From contig DCKG01000005.1 of assembly GCA_002320605.1 (NCBI GenBank), positions 1 to 64,000 on the forward strand: a stretch of DNA of 64,000 bases, given 5' to 3'. The position numbers and the translations under genes are program-made. The stretch is from Bacteroidales bacterium UBA1680. Its GTDB lineage: Bacteria > Bacteroidota > Bacteroidia > Bacteroidales > UBA932. The notes beneath the pieces are model-generated. The model did no database searches. It saw only the letters and a list, made by a program, of their open reading frames with translations, and was not told the DNA's origin. Numbering within the stretch: the stretch's first letter is position 1; every line of letters starts with the position of its first letter. Of this stretch, positions 19,280-26,042 are shown piece after piece.

Positions 19280-19771
19280 CTAAAGACTTTCCAAGTCGTC
19301 GTCGGTGAGGCCGAACTTCTCGGCGATGTCGTCCGGAATGTCCTCGATGACCGTCAGGTTGCCTGGGGCCGCAGACTCATTGCGGTCCAGCTCCTCCCAG
19401 GCCTCATCCATGACTCTACGATCTTTTTTCGTAGGACGCCCAAGACCACGGTCACGATGCACGAAGAACGTCTCCACAGGTGCCTTGAGCTTATCTAGTT
19501 CGGATTGCGGAGTGAGATTTTCTGCGAAATCCGGCACCAGCCTGGCGCCGACCCTCTGCGACAAAGGTCTCTTGATCCGATAAGTGTATGTTACCGAACC
19601 CTTGCGAACATTGATGACATCTCCTACTTTCACCAGATGGGACGGCTTCGCGTTCGAACCGCCAATCTTAACTTTCCCTCCCTTGCAGGCATCTGTGGCA
19701 TCGGTCCTGGTCTTGAATATTCTTAAAGCCCAAAGAACCTTGTCTATTCTTTCAGCATCACTCATATTCAT
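19280..19771 (-). CDS. hslR: Hsp15-like S4-domain RNA-binding protein
   Basis: A 163-residue protein opening with an S4 RNA-binding domain (residues about 5-65: RIDKVLWALRIFKTRTDA, then GKVKIGGSNAKPSHLVKVGD). The tail has the basic segment GRPTKKDRR typical of Hsp15/HslR. Hsp15 binds stalled 50S subunits that still carry a nascent peptidyl-tRNA. It lies 6 bases after the ManA homologue on the same strand. M1 or M3 may be the start. Confidence 0.87.
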   Translation of the reverse strand: MNMSDAERIDKVLWALRIFKTRTDATDACKGGKVKIGGSNAKPSHLVKVGDVINVRKGSVTYTYRIKRPLSQRVGARLVPDFAENLTPQSELDKLKAPVETFFVHRDRGLGRPTKKDRRVMDEAWEELDRNESAAPGNLTVIEDIPDDIAEKFGLTDDDLESL

Positions 19772-19777
19772 TGGTAT

Positions 19778-20899
19778 TTAATTCCAATATCCGACATGCG
19801 GGTCAGGAGCATTATCGTCGGTAGAATCATCTCGCCGAACATCTCCGAAGCTGGATGGCTCCACGTTTTCGTTCGTATATGAATCCCTGACTTTCCGCTT
19901 ATCCACAACAATCTCCAGAAGGTCTGTGCCATCTTCTGCCGGGACAAGGTAAAAATCCGTGACCTCGGCAGGCATCAGAATCACCTGCCCTTCCCTAAGC
20001 TCGTAACGGTCCAAGGTTTCCGGAAGAGGCATCGTTCCTGCACGGACAGGCTCCGACCCTGCCTTCGGCACTTGAACGGAGGCCTTCCCTGATAAAGAAT
20101 AATACACCGTGAAGCCGACTGCGCCTTCGACCGACACATGCAGAACGTTCTGCAAGTCAATCCTCGAAACCGAGAATTCATCGCAAGAAGAAATTGGACT
20201 CGAGTATGGCGACTGCGCAGGAATCTTACGCAGAGGGTTCAGCAGAGCCGCAGGAGAGTATTTCTTGAAATCTACCAAATCGAAAGCCTCATCGAGCATA
20301 AGCTCCGCTCCTTCTACCTGCTGGTTGGAGAGAGATGCCAGCTGGAACGTCATTTCGGACGACTCAGCTATCTCAAGGATTTTCAGCCCAGGGCCAGCTG
20401 CAAACACGGTTCCAGGCTTGATGAGGAAGGCATCACCCTTCCTTGGCGTGAAAATGTTCAAGACTTCCCGAACCGTGCCCTCCTTGCAACGGCGATAGAA
20501 TTCTTCAGCAGGCACGTCCTTGTTAAACCCAAGAGCCATTTCAGCGTCCGGTCTAGCTTCCTCGACATACCAAAGCGCTGTCTTCCCGAAAGAATCGTAA
20601 CGTTGCTGGGCCACATCATCGGCGACATTCACCTGCAGCGGCTGGAATGCCTTCGTCTCTATTACCTTCAGCATCACAGGAAATTGCGTGCCATAGAACT
20701 CAAAGGAATTGTCCCCGACCACTCTCTCAAAATACGTCCCGATGAGTTCGCTAAGCGTGTTTCCGCCTAGCCAGCCGCTTTCTATCATGGAATCTTTGAA
20801 GCCTAGGTCGGCCAGTTTGTAGCTCACGTGCCCCCAAGGCAAGCCTTCACCCTCATCGATGAGGTGGAAAGGATATAATGGCTTGTCACCTTCACTCAT
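19778..20899 (-). CDS. Type I mannose-6-phosphate isomerase homologue lacking metal ligands
   Basis: A 373-residue cupin protein that aligns along its length with type I ManA: SGWLGGNTLSELIGTYFERVVG, FPVMLKVIET, the SFGKTALWYV segment and GDAFLIKPGTVFAAGPG. In active enzymes the zinc is held by residues in QVHPDD, in GKTEMWYV and in PAGTVHALG. Here those positions read QVNVAD (Asn91 for His), GKTALWYV (Ala108 for Glu) and PGTVFAAG (Phe166 for His); only the Gln (89) remains. I infer that it is not a zinc-dependent isomerase. It may have become a sugar-phosphate sensor or taken on another role. The frame is intact, so it is not a decayed pseudogene. It is followed by hslR. Confidence 0.85.
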   Translation of the reverse strand: MSEGDKPLYPFHLIDEGEGLPWGHVSYKLADLGFKDSMIESGWLGGNTLSELIGTYFERVVGDNSFEFYGTQFPVMLKVIETKAFQPLQVNVADDVAQQRYDSFGKTALWYVEEARPDAEMALGFNKDVPAEEFYRRCKEGTVREVLNIFTPRKGDAFLIKPGTVFAAGPGLKILEIAESSEMTFQLASLSNQQVEGAELMLDEAFDLVDFKKYSPAALLNPLRKIPAQSPYSSPISSCDEFSVSRIDLQNVLHVSVEGAVGFTVYYSLSGKASVQVPKAGSEPVRAGTMPLPETLDRYELREGQVILMPAEVTDFYLVPAEDGTDLLEIVVDKRKVRDSYTNENVEPSSFGDVRRDDSTDDNAPDPHVGYWN

Positions 20900-21039
20900 A
20901 CTCAGAATTTTTTATGAATATACTAACTCTCCCCACATATAACAAAAATCAGGCACCGACACCCCCCTGACATCAGGAATTTTAAAATAGCAAAAGAGCG
21001 ACGGGATTTCTCCAGCCGCCCTCTCGTTTTCTAGGAAAG

Positions 21040-21393
21040 CTACCTCTTTTTCACGTTCGTAAGCAGCACGCCCAATTGAAGCACGACTACTACGCACAAT
21101 AAAATTATGTTCAGCTTGATGGCGGAACCTTTCGAATAAGCGATGACTGTCCATAGCAGAACAATTCCAGGCCAGAAAACCGGATCTTGCCGTCCTCTTA
21201 GCATAGTGCCGAATAATTTCTTTTTAGCGATTAGATAAACAATGAAAGACAATGAGACGGCAATGCTGCAAATTGCGACGATAGCGAATATCCTGCCCCA
21301 TACCGTCTCCAGTCCTACGGTATAGCCGGAAAGCAACGCAACCGCCGCAATACGATTAAAGGATTCGATTTTACCATCAATTTCCATTCCCAT
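21040..21393 (-). CDS. Small membrane protein, unknown function
   Basis: 117 residues with three or four hydrophobic segments: about 12-27 (weak), 32-56, 72-88 and 92-112. There is a basic loop KKKLFGTMLRGRQDP between them and a basic end (NVKKR). I do not recognise a family. Its start lies inside the 3' end of the preceding lipoprotein gene (17-base overlap), so the two are probably made together. Possible roles include membrane anchoring or self-protection for the lipoprotein, but nothing in the sequence proves this. Confidence 0.6.
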   Translation of the reverse strand: MGMEIDGKIESFNRIAAVALLSGYTVGLETVWGRIFAIVAICSIAVSLSFIVYLIAKKKLFGTMLRGRQDPVFWPGIVLLWTVIAYSKGSAIKLNIILLCVVVVLQLGVLLTNVKKR

Positions 21394-22282
21394 TCCAATA
21401 ATTTAAACTATATAATGATACTGATAAACCAGTATATATACAAAGTTTTTCATCTTCTGTTAGTTCATCTGAATTCTTAATTATTTCATAATAACTATTA
21501 ATGCATGCGACTACATCTTCATAAGAATCAGAGCATTTATTGAAAATATCTTGGTAAAGATTCATCACTAAATCTGGAAGATCTTTAGATTCGATTGAAA
21601 CACCTTCCCGTTCATATACACTTATTGTAGAATCAGTTGCAGCAAGAAGTTCTGACGAGTTAAAAATTAAAGAATCTAACGGAGAAATATCGGTATCAGA
21701 ATTTGCGTCCAATGAATTTGTATCATTGTTAAGAATATCATTAAGTATATAATTATGAAGAACGCCAACGTCAATAGGCTCTTGTGGTAAATTAAGATCA
21801 TCACTTCCAACCACATTAGGATTAATTTGATTTCGAATTTCGGAAATATTAGAGACGCCCTCCTCTACCATTAACAATAATACTTGTGTGTCAAGGCTAC
21901 TCGTCAATGCAGCTCTCGTACTACAATATGCTGCATATGAGCCTCCTACTCCACAGATAACACCCCCAGCGACTCCTCCAATGATAGCTCCTTCCACCGC
22001 ATGTCCTCCGCAAACCCCACCAATGGCACCTCCAATTCTAATACCTATTTTACCACCTTCATATGCACCCAAAAGATCAGCACCAGCAATTGCACAAAAA
22101 CGGCCGAAACCTCTGGTACCAGAAACACCTTCCGTCATTAAATCGTTATAAGCCTGAAGTTGAGTGATAAGTTCCGAATCGTTTACAGGACTTGATTGAC
22201 TGTCTTCACAAATAGAATGTGAACAAGAAGAGATTAGTAGTAATGGCAGAATCGCCAAAACAATTGAAACGGACTTAAACAT
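21377..22282 (-). CDS. Glycine-zipper lipoprotein, unknown function
   Basis: 301 residues. The N-terminus is a lipoprotein signal (LLLISSCSHSICED). Residues about 68-118 form a long Gly/Ala/Ile-rich stretch with repeated GxxxG spacing (GGKIGIRIGGAIGGVCGG, then EGAIIGGVAGGVICGVGG), able to insert into or oligomerise in a membrane. The remaining 180 residues are acidic, rich in Asn, Asp and Ser, and predicted soluble. The gene is more AT-rich than its neighbours. I recognise no family. Gly-zipper segments occur in pore-forming bacteriocins and in outer-membrane lipoproteins. It lies downstream of two tiny reading frames and overlaps a small membrane protein gene. Confidence 0.7.
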   Translation of the reverse strand: MFKSVSIVLAILPLLLISSCSHSICEDSQSSPVNDSELITQLQAYNDLMTEGVSGTRGFGRFCAIAGADLLGAYEGGKIGIRIGGAIGGVCGGHAVEGAIIGGVAGGVICGVGGSYAAYCSTRAALTSSLDTQVLLLMVEEGVSNISEIRNQINPNVVGSDDLNLPQEPIDVGVLHNYILNDILNNDTNSLDANSDTDISPLDSLIFNSSELLAATDSTISVYEREGVSIESKDLPDLVMNLYQDIFNKCSDSYEDVVACINSYYEIIKNSDELTEDEKLCIYTGLSVSLYSLNYWNGNGN

Positions 22283-22293
22283 AATAGAGTTAA

Positions 22294-22389
22294 TTAGTAG
22301 TTATCGGGAGTATCGATGTTATTAATTATGTAATGCTTCTTACCCCCTCTCGTACACATTTCGAAGAAAAATGCGAGAGATAAAGACAC
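22294..22389 (-). CDS. Candidate micro-ORF 1 with CTRGGKK motif
   Basis: A reading frame immediately before the glycine-zipper lipoprotein (stop 11 bases from its ATG). From a GTG at 22389 it gives 31 residues, from the ATG at 22359 it gives 21 (MCTRGGKKHYIINNIDTPDN then Y). It reads hydrophobic (VSLSLAFFFE), then CTRGGKKH, then a polar tail. Evidence for translation is weak: no strong ribosome site and no clear promoter. What favours it is the similar second frame upstream and the shared orientation with the lipoprotein gene. It could equally be a structured leader. Confidence 0.3.
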   Translation of the reverse strand: MSLSLAFFFEMCTRGGKKHYIINNIDTPDNY

Positions 22390-22510
22390 CCTATTAAAAA
22401 TAAGAAATTATTGTTATATTTGCAATACTAGTGCCTAAAAAATTAACCCACATCAGCCAATATATTAATTAACAATCTATTATAAGAGAAGAGAGAGACA
22501 GTATTATTGA

Positions 22511-22588
22511 TTAAATCATTTTGCTTTTACCCCCCGTATATATTTTAAAGGCATAACGGGAGACGAAACAACGCTTTAAATTTACCAT
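22511..22588 (-). CDS. Candidate micro-ORF 2 with YTGGKS motif
   Basis: A 25-residue frame from the ATG at 22588: MVNLKRCFVSRYAFKIYTGG then KSKMI. It resembles micro-ORF 1 in order: VS, aromatic/Ala residues, then C/Y-T-(R)-G-G-K. The DNA segments of the two also match. No promoter or ribosome site is clear. It may be a real short peptide, a relic copy, or one strand of an RNA element. Confidence 0.27.
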   Translation of the reverse strand: MVNLKRCFVSRYAFKIYTGGKSKMI

Positions 22589-22702
22589 TTTCCATAAGTT
22601 ATCCAATTTTTTCAAGAGACTGTAAAATTCCAAACACGCCAAAATTACAGGCATGGCGTATTCGGACTAGAGGGGATTTGCCATTAAGGCTCTATGCACG
22701 AA

Positions 22703-23314
22703 TCAGATAGGGAATATGAGGAAGACTGACACATCCCAGAGGCAGTGCGAGATCGTCACAGCCGCCAGGTCGCGCCTCCATGCATAGAGCAGGGACCAAA
22801 ATATGCCGCATAGTAAGGCGGCCATGACAAGCATGAAGTTCAAGGAAAGAATATGGACTAATGAATATATCGCCGCTGCCAGCATCACTGCCAGCGGCCA
22901 TCTGAATCGGCCTAGGAACGCGCAAAGAACCGTGCCCCTCCAGAATATTTCCTCCGCCGGGCCGATGACCAGAAGCAGCGCAGCGCCAATGAGCCACGGA
23001 TTACCATTGCCTTTCAGGCCATATATCGCATTCACTTCCGGTTTTGCGAATGCGAACATCATGGATGACAATTTGTCACCAATCCAGAATATTCCCCACA
23101 GAATGGCGGCAGATGCCACTCCGATGGCGATTTCTTTTGGTGAAAAATGCCATTGCGCCTTGAAATCCGGCACGAGGCAAAGGCTGATGCCTATCAGGAT
23201 GACTGCCGCGGTTGTCATGCACGCCCAGAAACTGAGGTGAGGCGCAGTCCAAGGAGAGAACATCAGGCACCAAAGCAAGAATGCGATGAATATAGCGACT
23301 AAGACTTTCTTCAT
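22703..23314 (-). CDS. CPBP-family intramembrane metalloprotease
   Basis: A 203-residue membrane protein with about six hydrophobic segments. The three CPBP/CAAX-protease motifs are present: GPAEEIFWRG (EExxxR, about 132-141), YSLVHILSLNF, and the final HCLWDV. In eukaryotes the family trims prenylated proteins. In bacteria members act in bacteriocin immunity, peptide processing or signalling. I start at the second Met (MKKVLVAIF, 23314) rather than 23320. It is first in a minus-strand series with two micro-ORFs and the glycine-zipper lipoprotein, but 115 bases separate it from the next frame. Confidence 0.85.
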   Translation of the reverse strand: MKKVLVAIFIAFLLWCLMFSPWTAPHLSFWACMTTAAVILIGISLCLVPDFKAQWHFSPKEIAIGVASAAILWGIFWIGDKLSSMMFAFAKPEVNAIYGLKGNGNPWLIGAALLLVIGPAEEIFWRGTVLCAFLGRFRWPLAVMLAAAIYSLVHILSLNFMLVMAALLCGIFWSLLYAWRRDLAAVTISHCLWDVSVFLIFPI

Positions 23315-23336
23315 GATCACGTATTTCTTCTTCTAA

Positions 23337-24749
23337 TCATTCTGGAAGTTGCTGTATGACATCCTCTGGAAACAGTATGACACAATCTGCAGCAGACAAT
23401 GGTTGCTCACGAAGGAACAATGCATAAACCACTTTCTTGCCCTTTACAAATGGTGCCATGCTTACTTTCTTCTTCAACTTATCAAGAAGCCTGTCAGCAT
23501 AGTCAGCCCCCGTCCATTTACATTCGCCTACAAGAATTGTATCGCTGTCATTCTGATCCTCCGCAACCACGTCAAACTCCAAGTCCTCATACCCAACCGG
23601 AGTCTTTTTGCCTTCCTCATAAACAGGAACCTTGCCCCACCAACGGCCTGCCACTTTCCAAGTATGACCGGAAATGTCATTGCCGGAAACGGCTATCTGA
23701 CAAATGCGCTCCCAAATGCCGCCAACATGGTCGTAAAACGACTGTTCAAGCATCCTTTTTACGATGTTGGTACGTCCCATGGCAATGGTCGACTTGTAGG
23801 GCTCTACAAACTTATAATAGAATGCCATAAATGGGTCGTCTATATAATAGAGAGTCTTCTTTGTCTTCTTCTCGCTCTCGCCAAACGGCACTTCTTTGCG
23901 GATAAATGCCATTTCTGTCAAGTTCTTGATGGGTTTGGACAGGTCAGCTGTACTCTTACCAACAGTGCTGGCAATGTCAGAATACCTGTGACGTCCACTG
24001 CCTATGGTCGTCATGATTGATGAATAGGGAGCGATGTCGGAGGCATCGTCCATAAAGAGCCTCGAAGGCTCATTGTACAAAAGCCCATGCTCATTCAAGA
24101 CAAGGCCATTCAAGGCTTCCTCAAAAGAGCCGTACTTCTCCCTCTGCGTCCAATATTGCGGTACACCGCCCCATACGCTATATTCCTCAATAATGTTCTT
24201 TGCTTCCATTGCCATTGCCTTGCTCCAATGTGGCAGTCTGATTGGCATTAGGCAGAATTCCTCATCCGCCCTGCCATATAAAGGCTCTGAGCCTTGAATG
24301 AGACTCTGCATCATACGTTGTGATGAACCACAAATAACAATATTGCAACGAAGGCCATCGCCACCAATCACACGTCTGTCGACAATCCTTTGTAAGGTTG
24401 ATGGCAGTGAGGAATCCTCAGACACCATGTATGGAAATTCATCAAGTACAAGGGTAGCATTATTTTCGCATCTGTGGTTGAAAGCCAGGATGATTTCTTC
24501 CCAACTTGGGTAAATTGGCCCGTCGAAACCTTCATAGACCATCGCAACTGCCTTTGACAACATGCTTATTTGTGTTGCCGCCTCGCTCTGACTGGCCTCA
24601 AAATACACGTCTTTTGTGTTCAGCACCTTACGGACAAGCGTTGACTTGCCTAATCGCCGACGGCCGTAAAGCACGATGAATGCAGGAGCGTCGGACGATA
24701 ATGCTTCTTCCAGCCTGCGTTGTTCCCTTTCCCTGTCGATAAATTCCAT
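23337..24749 (-). CDS. AAA ATPase of the archaeal-ATPase/DUF234 type
   Basis: 470 residues. Near the N-terminus is the typical Walker A LYGRRRLGKSTLV (about 28-40), then Walker B ATLVLDEFPYM (about 98) and a sensor-like IVICGSSQRMM. A winged-helix region follows (RHRYSDIASTVGKSTADLSK). The C-terminus carries a PD-(D/E)XK-like site, LEFDVV then LVGECKW (about 395-415), as in DUF234 proteins. These ATPases are widespread in archaea and Bacteroidota; their role is unsettled (mobile-element or toxin-like roles have been proposed). It is divergent from menA, and a CTAATT/AATTAG inverted repeat lies in its upstream gap (24787-24802). Confidence 0.85.
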   Translation of the reverse strand: MEFIDREREQRRLEEALSSDAPAFIVLYGRRRLGKSTLVRKVLNTKDVYFEASQSEAATQISMLSKAVAMVYEGFDGPIYPSWEEIILAFNHRCENNATLVLDEFPYMVSEDSSLPSTLQRIVDRRVIGGDGLRCNIVICGSSQRMMQSLIQGSEPLYGRADEEFCLMPIRLPHWSKAMAMEAKNIIEEYSVWGGVPQYWTQREKYGSFEEALNGLVLNEHGLLYNEPSRLFMDDASDIAPYSSIMTTIGSGRHRYSDIASTVGKSTADLSKPIKNLTEMAFIRKEVPFGESEKKTKKTLYYIDDPFMAFYYKFVEPYKSTIAMGRTNIVKRMLEQSFYDHVGGIWERICQIAVSGNDISGHTWKVAGRWWGKVPVYEEGKKTPVGYEDLEFDVVAEDQNDSDTILVGECKWTGADYADRLLDKLKKKVSMAPFVKGKKVVYALFLREQPLSAADCVILFPEDVIQQLPE

Positions 24750-24858
24750 CTATTCTTGTTTTTTAGAATTACTTGTTTTGAAATAACTAATTGTAAAATT
24801 AGTAATAAAAAGCAATCATCCAAAATATCACATTATTTAGTTTCGCAAGGAAAGATAT

Positions 24859-24866
24859 TATCTTTG
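24859..24866 (+). promoter_or_regulatory. -7 box for menA
   Basis: TATCTTTG fits TAnnTTTG, and a TTTA at 24836-24839 stands 19 bases before it in place of TTTG. The predicted start of transcription is about 23 bases before the menA ATG. Confidence 0.5.
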
Positions 24867-24894
24867 CAAGCAATCAAAATGAGAATATGCCTTC

Positions 24895-25842
24895 ATGAAT
24901 AATTGGATTCTTGCTACCCGTCCTTGGTCATTGCCGGCCTCTTTCGTTCCGGCTCTTATAGCCTTCGCCTACGCCTTCTGGTCTGTCAAGTCCGGCATCA
25001 CCTACCATGGCGGAATGGGTTGGCACGAACCATTGTCTTCCTGGAGCGTTCCTTCCTGGCTATTGGGAATATTCGCCGTCTGTGGGGCTGTAATATTCCA
25101 GATTGCGGGGAATCTGATCAGCGATTACTACGATTTCAATCATGGGGTCGATCGCGCTGGCACTTTCGGCTCCAGCCGCATGCTCGTGAATGGGGTTTTC
25201 ACGCCTCGCCAGATACTGAATTTCGGGCTAATGGCACTAGCAATCGGCATATTCATAGGCATGCTGATATTCCTCTTCGCAGGGCCACATATTCTTTGGA
25301 TAGGGTCGCTCGGAGTGATCGGCACCTACTTCTATTATATTCTTAAATATCATGCCTTAGGGGACTTATGCATATTCATAATATTCGGCATTCTGGTTCC
25401 CCTCGGCGTGACTTACAGCTTGCTGTCGACTCTGGACTGGCATATTCTTGCTGTCACTGCGCCAATAGGGTTGCTAATCGTGAATATCCTGCATGCGAAC
25501 AACACCAGAGACATACGCGACGACGGAAAGGCCTCCATCACGACTCAGGCGATGCTGCTAGGGCTGAAATGCAGTAAATATAAATATGCCGTTTACACAA
25601 TCCTGGCATATGCTGGAATTCTGGCATGCTGCATCCTTGGAATACTGCCTTGGACCTGCGTCTCCGTGGTTCTCACCGCACCGATAGCCATAAGGAACAT
25701 GAAATGCATCTCCTCCGCCCGCTCGACCGACCACCCCGAAACCATCAAATCACTAGACGCCATGACTGCCCAGCTAGTCATCGCCTTCGGACTCATCCAA
25801 GCCCTCGCCATCGCCGCCAGCACCATCACCCGCACCCCCTGA
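24895..25842 (+). CDS. menA: 1,4-dihydroxy-2-naphthoate polyprenyltransferase
   Basis: MenA joins the polyprenyl tail to dihydroxynaphthoate, the membrane step of menaquinone synthesis. The 315-residue UbiA-fold protein has eight or nine membrane segments. The first Asp-rich motif is NLISDYYDFNHGVDR (about 70-84), and the second is NNTRDIRDD (about 202-210). The opening NNWILATRPWSLPASFVPAL is typical of MenA rather than UbiA. No other men genes are in the window. Menaquinone would serve anaerobic respiration with fumarate. Confidence 0.93.
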   Translation: MNNWILATRPWSLPASFVPALIAFAYAFWSVKSGITYHGGMGWHEPLSSWSVPSWLLGIFAVCGAVIFQIAGNLISDYYDFNHGVDRAGTFGSSRMLVNGVFTPRQILNFGLMALAIGIFIGMLIFLFAGPHILWIGSLGVIGTYFYYILKYHALGDLCIFIIFGILVPLGVTYSLLSTLDWHILAVTAPIGLLIVNILHANNTRDIRDDGKASITTQAMLLGLKCSKYKYAVYTILAYAGILACCILGILPWTCVSVVLTAPIAIRNMKCISSARSTDHPETIKSLDAMTAQLVIAFGLIQALAIAASTITRTP

Positions 25843-25879
25843 CGGTCTTAAGTAAGCGCCTCCGGACTCACATATTCAA

Positions 25880-25909
25880 AAAGAGGCAACCCTGATGGAC
25901 TGCCTCTTT
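25880..25909. terminator. Bidirectional terminator between menA and tRNA-fMet
   Basis: AAAGAGGCA (25880-25888) pairs perfectly with TGCCTCTTT (25901-25909) around a 12-base loop. It ends both the plus-strand menA transcript and the minus-strand tRNA transcript. Confidence 0.75.
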
Positions 25910-25913
25910 CAAG

Positions 25914-25986
25914 TAGCGGGGAAAGGACTCGAACCTCTGACCTCCGGGTTATGGGCCCGACGAGCTACCAACTGCTCTACCCCGCG
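25914..25986 (-). tRNA. Initiator tRNA-fMet (CAU), C at position 33
   Basis: A full cloverleaf: acceptor 5' CGCGGGG against 3' CCCCGCT, D stem GAGC/GCTC, anticodon stem TCGGG/CCCGG, T stem AGAGG/CCTTT with loop TTCGAGT, and discriminator A. CCA is not encoded. Initiator marks are the unpaired 1:72 position (C1 opposite U72), three G-C pairs next to the anticodon loop, and A11:U24 in the D stem. The anticodon loop reads CCCATAA: anticodon CAT, but position 33 is C, where nearly all bacterial tRNAs have U. It lies just after hisS on the same strand but has its own promoter. Confidence 0.93.
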
Positions 25987-26003
25987 ATATTGTTTTGGGA
26001 ATG

Positions 26004-26034
26004 CAAAGGTACGGATATTTTTTAAATATCCAAA
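26004..26034 (-). promoter_or_regulatory. Promoter of tRNA-fMet with a palindrome in its spacer
   Basis: Read on the minus strand: TTTG (26034-26031), 19 bases, TACCTTTG (26011-26004), an exact consensus. Transcription should start near 25998, about 12 bases before the tRNA. The spacer is filled by a perfect inverted repeat, GGATATTT (26013-26020) with AAATATCC (26024-26031). It could also serve as a weak hisS terminator, since it starts 12 bases after the hisS stop. Confidence 0.75.
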
Positions 26035-26042
26035 TTTTATTT

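Larger units (their letters stand above)
22283..22702. other. 420-base AT-rich gap holding a degenerate duplicated segment
   Basis: No ordinary gene fits here. Two segments, about 22328-22390 and 22520-22575, resemble each other: each has TTTTACCCCC or CTTACCCCC, then CGTAyAyATTT, AAG, and CGRGAG. Each contains an internal inverted pair (CTCTCG/CGAGAG in the first, CCCGT/ACGGG in the second). On the minus strand each carries a short reading frame with a T(R)GGK motif. A plus-strand TATATTTG (22415-22422) matches the -7 consensus but has no gene after it. Confidence 0.5.
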
